From assembly GCA_001683735.1 (NCBI GenBank), contig LUGG01000058.1, positions 1 through 17,266 on the forward strand: a DNA stretch of 17,266 nt, in the 5' to 3' direction. Shown here piece after piece: positions 1 to 7,279 of the stretch. The notes under the pieces were generated by a model. That model did no database searches and had not been told where the DNA came from. It saw only the letters and a program-made list of their open reading frames with translations. Each line of letters starts with the position of its first letter. The first letter of the stretch is position 1. The position numbers and the translations under genes were made by a program. The DNA is from Grifola frondosa. Taxonomy: Eukaryota; Basidiomycota; Agaricomycetes; Polyporales; Grifolaceae.

Positions 1-372
1 ACTATATGCTGGAAGTTCCTAATAACTTGATTACCTCTTAGTTTCTATTTAAAAAGGTAAAAATATCAAGAATATAAATATGGATAATCAGCAGGAAATT
101 GCTACGCATAATTTATAAATTATTCCTCAGAGGCTATACGTGAAACAGTTATTTTAACTGAAGACATAGTCCGATAAACTATATTAAAAACTTAAATATA
201 AGTTAGACTCAATGAAATGATAATCTCTTCTCTCAATCTGTGCTTAATTAAGAAATGAATATTTTTTCAAATTTAGCTATATTTTCTTTAAATAAAAATA
301 ACCAACTAGGACCTTATTTGGCAGGTCTAATTGAAGGGTATGGAACTATCTTAATTACTAATACTCCTATAT

Positions 373-395
373 CACCTTCCCGTACGGGTGTGGTG
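373..395. repeat. GC-rich hairpin element in the endonuclease gene
   Basis: CACC-TT-CCCGTACGGG-TGT-GGTG is a nested palindrome in otherwise AT-rich DNA. It lies just after the first LAGLIDADG motif, where the protein reading loses family resemblance and meets its first stop (399). It belongs to the dispersed GC elements seen at 455, 683, 2160, 4132, 10820 and 13705. Double-hairpin or GC-cluster elements of this kind are known from fungal mitochondrial DNA. Confidence 0.65.
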
Positions 396-454
396 CTTTA
401 AATTAAATAGAAGTGGTTTACTCTTTACTCCGAATAAATATGCTTTCATCTTCG

Positions 455-464
455 CCCTAAAGGG
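455..464. repeat. Short GC hairpin CCCTAAAGGG
   Basis: The 10-base near-palindrome CCCTAAAGGG lies within the endonuclease reading (residues PKG). It is the complement form of the CCCTTTAGGG elements at 683-692 and 2160-2169. Confidence 0.45.
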
Positions 465-682
465 AAAAATTATCCTTTAGCTGAATGTATTAAAAATAAA
501 ATAGGAGGTTATATTAGAATACGAGGACAATCTTGTATTCTTTATATTAGAAATATAAAGTCAGTTTTAAACTTAATTAACCTTATTAATGGTCATATGG
601 GAACTCCTAAAATTGAAGCTCTTCATAGATTAATTATTTGGTATAATGATCGTTACGGAACTAAAATACCTTTACTTCCTAT

Positions 683-692
683 CCCTTTAGGG
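683..692. repeat. Short GC hairpin CCCTTTAGGG
   Basis: CCCT-TT-AGGG lies in the linker just before the second LAGLIDADG motif and is read as IPLG. The surrounding TATCCCTTTAGGG is identical to 2157-2169 in the nad3 extension, so two unrelated proteins share the string IPIPLG or PIPLG purely through this element. Confidence 0.5.
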
Positions 693-1236
693 AAAACTCC
701 CTTACAATCTAATCGTTGGTTATCAGATATATTAGATGCGAATTGTGGGTTTTACTTTAATTGGCTAATTCATAAAAAAGGATTTCCTATTTCTTTACAA
801 TACTATCTACGATTAAGTCAAAGAAAAGACTATCATAGAGATAGCTTTGTTGGTAAATCTTACGTATTTATTATGAAAAAATTTGCTGAATTTTTATCAG
901 TTCCTCTAAGAAAAATAGATAGAAAAAGAAAAGCAGGTTATCAAGAACAAGGATTTTAAATTAGATCAAGTAATTTTATAGCAAACTATACTATATTTAG
1001 TTATCTTATCCAATATCCTTTATTTTCATATAAATATTCGAGTATACCAGTTAAAATCGAATTACTTCGATTATCTACGCAAAGCAGTAAATTATATAGA
1101 TCTGCAGAAGGCCATGAGTATCTTAATTATCTAAAGACAGCTATGTATACTTATTCTACAAGTTATCTCCTACGGCCTGGTTACATATTAAAAACCATTT
1201 TTATAATTAACTTCAAGTTTAATAATAGTTTATTTG

Positions 1237-1591
1237 GTTCCTCCTTTAATAGGATTTTTCTCTAAACAATTTGTTTTATATTCTGCAATACAAAGTGGAT
1301 ACTATTTCATGGCTATTTTAGCTATTGTAGTCAGTGTTATCAGTGCTTCATATTATTTAAAAATTATAAGAGTTCTACATTCAGAACCATTAATAAAAAT
1401 TAAAGTAGAAGAGTCCAAAAAAAATATAGTTTTAGATTCTAATCTAAACTCAGAATGCTTCAACAAAAAATTAACAAATTTTATAGTTTTATAATAGCTA
1501 CATTAACTTTATTTATCTTATTATTTATTATTAAACCTTCTATATTATTAATAGTACACAATTACTATCTTTATCTTTATTTAATTTTTAA
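1237..1591 (+). CDS. nad2: NADH dehydrogenase subunit 2, last exon (frame broken twice)
   Basis: This is the C-terminal part of the complex I proton-pumping membrane subunit ND2 in the inner mitochondrial membrane. The exon opens with [18 protein letters not shown], a diagnostic ND2 segment, followed by a helix ending in [14 protein letters not shown]. The reading then changes frame twice. Near 1454 it moves to a frame giving [15 protein letters not shown] and IIKPSILL. Near 1550 it moves to a frame giving [12 protein letters not shown] and the stop TAA 1589-1591. Each switch is repaired by one extra A, and the final frame ends exactly on the ATG of nad3 (TAATG), the usual fungal nad2/nad3 junction. 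The gene is therefore almost certainly complete in reality, and the breaks are sequencing losses or signs of a non-functional copy. The upstream exon(s) lie outside the window, and a group I intron precedes this exon. Confidence 0.93.
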
Positions 1592-2190
1592 TGAACAATT
1601 TATTAATGTTATTTATTTTTGTTCCTGTTTTATCTTTGGTTTTACTGGCTTTAAATTTATTCTTAGCTCCGCACATTCCGGATGAAGCTAAAGTATCTGC
1701 TTACGAATGCGGATTCCAGCAAATACCGTTGCAAACACGATCAACTTTCCAAATTCATTTTTACTTAGTAGCTATTCTTTTTTTAGTATTCGATCTTGAA
1801 ATTTTACTTTTACTGCCCATTGCAGTATCTCTATATCAAGTAAGTATTTTCGGTTTCTCAATTGCAATTATATTCTTTATTGTTTTAACTATAGGATTTA
1901 TTCTAGAAATTGGAACAGGAGCTATTAAAATTACATCTTCTAATCAATCAATTAATTCAACCCCATTTCCACTATCAAAATATCAATTTAACAATAGAAA
2001 ATTAAGAACAGGTAAGTATCCTGCGATTATTCCTAATAATGTCTCTTATAATCAATTAAATCCTGTATATGATAAAATGGTTGACGAAGGTAACACTTTA
2101 ATTGAAAGTATGTCTAGAGTTGGAGGTGGTGGAGGTTCTACATCTACATCTATCCCTATCCCTTTAGGGCAAGTTGGTAATTTTTTTTAA
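1591..2190 (+). CDS. nad3: NADH dehydrogenase subunit 3 with foreign C-terminal extension
   Basis: ND3 is a small membrane subunit of complex I. The start ATG overlaps the nad2 stop by one base. The conserved loop with the switch cysteine appears at residues 36-42 (SAYECGF). It is followed by the helix containing FLVFDLEILLLLP (64-76) and the last helix ending LEIGTGAI (105-112). Fungal ND3 normally stops about here, at roughly 115-140 residues. This frame continues to 199 residues, through a polar segment (PLSKYQF, LNPVYDKMVDEGNTLIE) and a glycine run (VGGGGGSTSTS) to TAA 2188-2190. The tail from about residue 121 resembles the N-terminal part of a plasmid-type membrane protein whose remainder follows downstream. 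The stop lies right after a T8 run, and dropping one T would carry the frame on. No Shine-Dalgarno signal is expected. Confidence 0.95.
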   Translation: MNNLLMLFIFVPVLSLVLLALNLFLAPHIPDEAKVSAYECGFQQIPLQTRSTFQIHFYLVAILFLVFDLEILLLLPIAVSLYQVSIFGFSIAIIFFIVLTIGFILEIGTGAIKITSSNQSINSTPFPLSKYQFNNRKLRTGKYPAIIPNNVSYNQLNPVYDKMVDEGNTLIESMSRVGGGGGSTSTSIPIPLGQVGNFF

Positions 2191-3142
2191 AACTTTTCTT
2201 TTTTATAGTATTTCCAATTTCTTTATACAATTGTTTAGACCAAAATATGTATACGGATATTTGGATGATTTAATAGGTCAAGAGCTATTTATTTATTTAC
2301 TTCTATTAATTATAGTAATTAGTTTAATATATTATTGTTAATATTTACAGTAATAAATATAATGTTACAAAATAAAGAGTTTATTCTTAAACGTTTTAAT
2401 AATAAATTTATAAGATTTTATATAAATTATCAAGTTTTTTAGGTAAAATAAGTATATTTATACTGCCTAGTATAATAATGTTTGGATTAATTAAAATTGC
2501 TGTTAGCTTATACTATTTAATTACTTATCCTTTACCTTTTGAAGAATTGCCAATTGATTTACATACTTACATCCCCAAGAAAGAATTAATAGAACAATCA
2601 ATAATTGATTCAGGTGATTTTTCTATTCTTAAAAATAGTATAGATAATCTAGAAAAAGTTGGTAATAATTTGTTAAATGTAAGCAATACCTTTGAGATTA
2701 ATAAATCTTTATTTCTCTTACTTAAAAATAACAAAATAAATTTAATTGGTTTAAAAACATAATATTATTTATAACTATTATAAGTCTAGTTTTAAAATAT
2801 ATTTTTGGTGTTAGTGATAATACCATTATTACAATATTTGATTCTATATATGGATATATTATTATAAACTTTTTTTGGATTAAATATGTTTTATTAATAT
2901 GGGTATATGGTTTTATATTATTTTATATAATAATATTATGTAAATATATTTTCTTTTTTTAAAGAATTTAAAATATTCCTAAGTATTTACCTAAATTTAT
3001 TTTAAGTAGAATAGATGATTTAAATCAAGCAAGTAAGCTCATTGAATTCAAAAATGATTTTATAGAAACTTATACTAGAATTGTGTTATTTTATTCTATG
3101 ATAGGTATCTTGTATACATATCTAGTTTTATATATTTATTAA
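1951..3142 (+). pseudogene. Plasmid-type membrane protein, fused to nad3 and frameshifted
   Basis: The coding reading continues from the nad3 extension to TAA 3140-3142 if about six homopolymer slips are allowed (near 2185, 2338, 2441, 2757, 2957 and 2972). Recognisable blocks in order are VYGYLDDLIGQELFIYLL (from about 2249), LPSIIMFGLIKIAVSLYYLI, LPIDLHTYIPKKELIEQ (in the open part 2478-2762), a hydrophobic block around 2771-2960 and FILSRIDDLNQASKLIEFK before a last hydrophobic stretch. At least four membrane segments are apparent. From memory, proteins with this YLDDLIGQ plus LHTYI layout occur beside dpo/rpo in mitochondrial plasmids and plasmid-bearing agaricomycete mitogenomes. The assignment is by resemblance only, and the function is unknown. 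No independent start codon is obvious upstream of the block, which is why fusion with nad3 is considered. Confidence 0.55.
2160..2169. repeat. Short GC hairpin CCCTTTAGGG in the nad3 extension
   Basis: This is the same element as at 683-692, including the upstream TAT. It is preceded by a partial copy (TATCCCTA), so the local text is TATCCCTATCCCTTTAGGG. It lies just before the T8 run where the frame ends. Confidence 0.5.
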
Positions 3143-3790
3143 AATAAATTAATAATTAATATATATTTTATATTAAATAAAATAAACCAAAATAATATAA
3201 TTTTTCAACCCCACCCCATTTCTTTCATAGAAAATTTTCTTAGAATAGTTATTAATTTCATATTATATTTAGATAAAGTTTAAATATTTATTACAGCTAT
3301 TTTTAGAGATTAAGTGTAATAAAATATTCTAATCCCCTCAAATTAGCTTTTACTTAACTTAGCTTTTAGAAAAAATTTATAATTTTACCATTACCCCATT
3401 TTCTATGGGTTTATAAATATAAAATTCAGAGGTTTTATACTTTAATTTTATTTATCCTTATCTTTAAAATATAATAATTAATTAAAAAAAAAATATAAGA
3501 AAAGAATATAAAAAAAATTATAATTAAGTAGTAATATAAAAAAGTTATTATTTATTTTACCATCTTAATACAAGGTCTGGAAGGGGCGAGTTTCAATTAA
3601 ATAATATTTTAACTTTTTTAACTTATATAGTTAATATTATTTCTTATTTATAAGTTTTTTTAATAAAATTGATTAAGCTATCAAAATATAAAATTTTAAA
3701 ATATGCAACTTAAATTCTATAATAAATTTCTTCCTTTAAAGAAAAATAAATTCAAATTCTTTTTTTAAAGGGATCTATAAAGCCTATAAT
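3143..3790. other. Non-coding spacer with C-rich patches and a displaced atp6 leader copy
   Basis: I see no readable protein on either strand. The spacer contains a C-rich patch at 3208-3219 (CAACCCCACCCC), other short C patches near 3335 and 3403, and a GC-richer stretch at 3571-3591 (CAAGGTCTGGAAGGGGCGAG) that starts shortly before the 85-bp repeat copy at 3611. No tRNA fold was found. It may hold a plasmid end, but no partner inverted repeat was recognised. Confidence 0.4.
3611..3695 (+). repeat. 85-bp direct repeat, copy 1 (atp6 leader duplicate)
   Basis: This aligns without gaps to 4841-4925, immediately upstream of atp6, with 76 of 85 positions identical by hand count. Most differences fall in one block (3651-3660). 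It includes the perfectly shared strings TTAATATTATTTCTTATT and TAATAAAATTGATTAAGCTA. The two copies bracket the plasmid-type ORF at 3791-4499. Confidence 0.8.
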
Positions 3791-4499
3791 ATGCCATTAC
3801 TACCTGATAATAATTAAATATATGCTCATCCTATCATTAGAATTTTAAGAGTTATTGGTGGTTTAAGTGCATTACTGGTAGTAACTAAAAAACATCTTCT
3901 ATTTAATTTTCCTTTGGATTCGATATTAATTGTATTGGCATTGCTTCAATTTTTTAAATAGTTTTTATATTATTAAAATTATTTATGGAATAAAAAAATT
4001 ATTAAAAAACCCAAAAGATTTCGAAGTTTGTAATTCCCTCTAAATCAATATGCCACAGACATAGCTAAATTAGCTTATTTTTGGAAAATAGGATGTAATA
4101 TAGCAAGTGGTAGTGTAGGTATTATTGCTGTCCCGCACCCTAAAAGGTAGGGGTGGTGTGTTAATAGACCAAGTTTTAGAGGCATGTGGGCAACCCAAAA
4201 TTTTCTTCCTTTTTTAGGAAAAGTTTTTAGATTTTTTTCAGGTTATGTTAATATTACTAATCCTGATCAAATTTACAATAATTTAAAAATAAAAATAAAA
4301 AATTAGAATTAACGAATGAAGAAAAAAAATGTTTAAAGCTGTCATTGATAAAATAAATAACAAAGAACTTCAACTTCAAAAATATAATATAGACCCATCC
4401 GAATCTTCGGCTATTAAAAAGCTTTAATTGAAGCTCTTCAATCAAGATGAAAAAAGCTATTGCAGCCAATATAATTTCTGAAATAGAAAAACTAAAATA
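3791..4499 (+). pseudogene. Plasmid-associated hypothetical membrane protein, heavily frameshifted
   Basis: From ATG 3791 the reading gives a short N-terminus with a stop at codon 9 (AAT TAA). A hydrophobic part follows (HPIIRILRVIGGLSALLVV, then LDSILIVLALLQFF). A diagnostic block comes next: GIKKLLKNPKDFEV, then QYATDIAKLAYFWKIGCNIA at about 4050-4107. Then come VLIDQVLEACGQPKIFLPF, LGKVFRFFSGYV and a charged C-terminal part (LELTNEEKKCLKAVIDKINN; AIAANIISEIEKLK) ending at TAA 4497-4499. The frame must change about seven times, mostly at A or T runs. A GC hairpin at 4132-4158 interrupts the block between GIIA and VLIDQ. The KNPKDFEV...KLAYFWKIGC signature is, from memory, that of an uncharacterised protein common in agaricomycete mitochondria with integrated plasmids. 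It is located between the two 85-bp repeats, and its function is unknown. Confidence 0.6.
4132..4158. repeat. GC-rich hairpin inserted in the 3791-4499 gene
   Basis: CCCGCACCC-TAAAAGG-TAGGGGTGGTG has complementary arms (CACCC with GGGTGGTG-like sequence) in AT-rich coding DNA. Reading on either side of it is continuous in the family pattern (GSVGIIA before, GGVLIDQ after), which suggests an insertion of about 20 bases or more. Confidence 0.55.
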
Positions 4500-4840
4500 A
4501 GTAAAAAGTAATTTTACTTTTTAAAGTGTTATAACAGTAAACATTTTTAAACCATTTTTTTAACCCCAATTTTCAATTTTAAATATTACGATTAAAAACT
4601 TAATTATAATATTATTTTAATTTAACCATAATACCTTATTATTAAATAATTATATTTATTTTAAATCGAAACCACTAGTCCGAAGGCCGCTTTAATATTT
4701 ATTTTTTAAGAATAATAGATGTTAAATTAAACCATATATTCCTAATTTCAGTTTTAATAAAAATTTTAATTATTTAATTTCTTTTCCCATTTTAAAAGAG
4801 TATATTAATAATTATAATTAATATGGTTAAAATTAATAAT
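4500..4840. other. Spacer between plasmid-type ORF and atp6 leader
   Basis: AT-rich sequence with no gene seen on either strand. The only GC-rich spot is CTAGTCCGAAGGCCGC at 4676-4691, which could be a small hairpin remnant. Confidence 0.4.
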
Positions 4841-4925
4841 AACTTTTTTATATTATATAGTTAATATTATTTCTTATTAATTATTTAAATTAATAAAATT
4901 GATTAAGCTATTAAAATATAAAATT
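4841..4925 (+). repeat. 85-bp direct repeat, copy 2 (atp6 leader)
   Basis: Direct copy of 3611-3695 (offset 1230), ending 15 bases before the atp6 ATG. Because it sits in the 5' leader of a resident gene, it is probably the original copy and may carry transcript or translation signals. No known promoter motif was recognised. Confidence 0.8.
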
Positions 4926-4940
4926 ATTTATTAAAACAAA

Positions 4941-5737
4941 ATGTTTATTAATTCAAATATAAGCGATTCTCATCTATTGATAAATTCTCCGTTAGAACAA
5001 TTTGAAGTCACTAGTTTACTAGGTTTAAATGCACCTATTTTAGGTTATTTAAATATTAGTTTAACTAATTTAGCGTTATACTCATTATTAGTATTATTCT
5101 TAATTGTAGCGATACATTATAGTTTTAATAATGATACTAAATTAGTTCCTTCAAAATGGTCTATTTGTCTAGAAAGTTTATTTCAAAGTGTAAATTCAAT
5201 GGTTAGAGAACAATTAGGAAAAGAAATTTATTTACCTTTTATATACTCTTTTTTTTTTTCATATTAATAGCTAATTTAACAGGTAATATTCCATACTCTT
5301 TCACAATAACTACATCAATTATGGTGTCAATTGGTTTATCTTTCACTATTCTTATTGCTGTAACAATACTAGGACTTTCTATACATAAATTACATTTCTT
5401 CTCATATTTTGTACCTTCTGGAACTCCTTTAGCTCTTCTACCCTTATTAGTATTAATTGAAGTCATCTCTTACTCAGCTAGAGCTTTCTCTTTAGGAATA
5501 AGATTATTTGCTAATATGCTTGCAGGACACTCTTTAATGAAAATACTTGCAACTTTCTTATATAAAATGTTTAGTAGTTCTATTTTATTTGCTATCTTAA
5601 CTTTAATTCCATTTGTTTTATTCTTAGCAATTATGACACTTGAATTAGCTGTTTCATTTATCCAAGCTTATGTTTTCTGTATTCTTACCACATCTATATT
5701 AAGGACGCTATCGAATTACATTAATCACGATTTTTAG
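4941..5737 (+). CDS. atp6: ATP synthase subunit a (F0 subunit 6), one frameshift
   Basis: This is the proton-channel subunit of mitochondrial ATP synthase, working against the c-ring. Starting at ATG 4941, the N-terminal leader ends before SPLEQFEV (residues 16-23), the conserved mature start of fungal Atp6, so a processed propeptide is likely. Conserved blocks are PLLVLIEVISYSARAFSLGI, then RLFANMLAGH carrying the essential arginine, and later TLELAVSFIQAYVF. The frame breaks at a T11 run at 5249-5259. The first part ends at 5267, and one extra T restores ILIANLTGNIPYSFT and runs to TAG 5735-5737, about 265 residues, a normal length. The break is therefore probably a homopolymer error, unless this is a nuclear copy. 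A partial second copy of the 3' region lies inverted at 13027-13182. The 85-bp leader repeat lies directly upstream. Confidence 0.96.
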
Positions 5738-6066
5738 TTTAAATTATATAAATGTAAACCCCCATTTAGATGCGGTTAAATAATCTGCATAATTAGATGT
5801 GTCTGCCATTAACTTGAAAAAAAAAAAGTTTAAACTAGAATTCGATATATACTATCAAATGTTTATATCATTATGTTTTTTTGGAGGTCGGGTTGGGATC
5901 TAGTATTTCGAAAGATATATGTGCTTCACAAAACAGTTATAATTTTTTTCTCTCCAACTCTAACGAATGGTTAGTTTTTTTTTTAATTTTACTTGCCAGT
6001 AGAGAGTTATAGGTTTTTACATTAACTTAATTAGAGAGTAAAGCTAGATCAACGAACTAATTTTAT
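5738..6066. other. Spacer downstream of atp6
   Basis: No gene recognised. It contains CCCCCATTTAGATGCGG near 5760 and a GC-richer stretch GGAGGTCGGGTTGGGATC at 5883-5900. A tRNA was looked for here and not found. It precedes the first readable part of the plasmid DNA polymerase fragment. Confidence 0.4.
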
Positions 6067-7279
6067 ATGAACATCAAAAAAAAAATTAATCTTAATATTC
6101 AAAATTATTAATGTATTATCTAATATTATTAGAAATATAACTAATTAATTAATCAATATATTATCAAATTATAAGACTTTTAATGTAGTTGAAACTAATT
6201 ATGATACAAAAGTTAGATATCATTCATTTATTTTATCAAATAATAATAGTAAATCATAAAGATGCATTAAGAGGTATTTATACTTGTTTAATGAATAATT
6301 AAACTTTTTTAAAATTTGGATTTAATTAAGTAATTATAATCACAGTTTTACTAGATGAGCAAGAGTATCAATTCCACCATAATGTAATTATTGATAATAA
6401 CACTACTTTTGAAGAATATTATGATAAAGTTAAGGATATTATTAATCTTTATTATGAAAACGGTTATGCTGTTGATACAGTTCCAGCGTTTAAAGTTTTA
6501 GTATGGAATATGGATAATTTAATAAATAAAAATATTAAAATTACTAAAGATGCTTAGCTAAGAATAATTTCTGATAAAACGAGGGTTTACAAAAAATAAA
6601 CATGATGAATTATATTAAAAAAAGAAAGTATCATAGTGGTGTTACCCATATTAAAACCCTAAAAATTGAAATATCGGGGCTCTTAAGAAAAAACAAAAAT
6701 TATAAACCTAATCTTTTTGCAAGCTTTGATGTTGAAACCATGAAAAATAATTAAGAATTACAAATTCCTATTGCAATTTCTATAACTACAGTTAATTAAT
6801 CTAAAATATTTACTATAGATAAAATTTTAATTTATAATGAAGAATTAGCTATAGACAAACTATGGACTTAATTTTTTAATAATTTAACTAGTTTATCTCC
6901 TGAAATAGTAAAAACAATATTCTCTCATAATTTAGGTGATTTTTATGGTATCTATAAAGCTTTACTAAAATATTTTTATTCTAAACAAATTTCTAATATC
7001 ATTAATGATAAAAATAGTTTTATATTAATTAAATTACAATTAAGTGATTATCAGATATGTTTTAAAGATTCTATTAGAATATTTCCATGTTCATTACAAG
7101 AATTATGTAAAGTATTAAATGTAGAAGGTAAAGCAAATGAATATAAAAACTCTTATAATAACTTTGAATTATTTAATAACTCTGAATTATTTAAAGAATT
7201 TATTAATTATAGTTTACAAGATTCTAAAGCTTTATTTAATGTTTTATTAAATACACAAAAAGATTTAAGATATAAATGA
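6067..7279 (+). pseudogene. dpo: Plasmid DNA polymerase type B, N-terminal and exonuclease part only
   Basis: This is the amino half of a protein-primed family B DNA polymerase, the replicase of linear mitochondrial plasmids. A start at ATG 6067 is plausible. Readable blocks are VVETNYDTKVRYHSFILSNN (from about 6184), FHHNVIIDNNTTFEEYYDKV and VPAFKVLVWNMDNLINKNIK. Exo I follows as NLFASFDVETM (about 6711-6743). Exo II appears as FSHNLGDFYGIYKALLKYF (about 6923-6979; the usual FDG is FYG here), and Exo III as FINYSLQDSKALFNVLL (about 7200-7250). There are several frameshifts, and in-frame TAA/TAG codons stand where sense codons are expected (for example after AAT near 6299, 6325, 6752 and 6797, and after ACT near 6868). 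All polymerase motifs are absent, because the reading stops at 7277 inside the start of the RNA polymerase gene. The missing half resembles the inverted fragment at 14227-15208. Confidence 0.75.

Larger units (their letters stand above)
255..1136 (+). pseudogene. LAGLIDADG homing endonuclease, decayed by in-frame stops
   Basis: This intron-encoded site-specific DNA endonuclease (two-motif LAGLIDADG type) promotes intron spread. From ATG 255 one frame can be followed to about 1136. First motif: LGPYLAGLIEGYGTI at 309-350. The inter-motif segment NLINLINGHMGTPKIEALHR at about 573-629 is typical of cob/nad-intron enzymes. Second motif: SNRWLSDILDANCGFYFN near 708-761, where the usual DADG has become DANCG. 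The C-terminal half includes YYLRLSQRKDYHRDSFVGKS and later IPVKIELLRLS. The frame is interrupted by TAA 399, TAG 408, TAA 435 and TAA 957 with no net shift, so these are substitutions rather than base losses. GC palindromes sit inside it at 373-395, 455-464 and 683-692 and account for residues foreign to the family (for example PIPLG). The continuous open part is 597-959. It is probably inactive. Confidence 0.8.
1..1236 (+). mobile_element. Group I intron in nad2, 3' portion (5' end outside window)
   Basis: The conserved core of a self-splicing group I intron is visible near the left edge. A Q-like element AATCAGCAGGA lies at 85-95, an R-like element CTCAGAGGCTATAC at 126-139 and an S element AAGACATAGTCC at 161-172. 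R and S can form P7 (GGCTA with TAGTC). A perfect hairpin CAGTTA-TTT-TAACTG between them fits P8. CTTGAT and ATCAAG near 32 and 65 pair further upstream. The intron 3' end is placed at G1236, because the nad2 reading resumes at GTT CCT CCT from 1237 and group I introns normally end in G. The upstream exon is not in the window. Oddly, a LAGLIDADG gene lies downstream of the core rather than in a core loop or in frame with the 5' exon. The element may be composite (two introns or a late insertion in the P9 region). Confidence 0.75.

Noticed and set aside
1455..1685. Plus-strand 76-codon open frame as a separate gene
   Set aside because: Its first part is the frameshifted continuation of nad2, and the rest overlaps nad3 out of frame.
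4257..4469. Minus-strand 70-codon open frame
   Set aside because: It is the antisense of the plus-strand plasmid-type protein (LGKVFRFF to AIKK), has only low-complexity Phe/Leu text and no family resemblance.
5239..5466. Minus-strand 75-codon open frame
   Set aside because: Antisense shadow of atp6.
5740..5960. Possible tRNA or RNase P RNA downstream of atp6
   Set aside because: No clover-leaf and no conserved RNase P P4 strings could be found.
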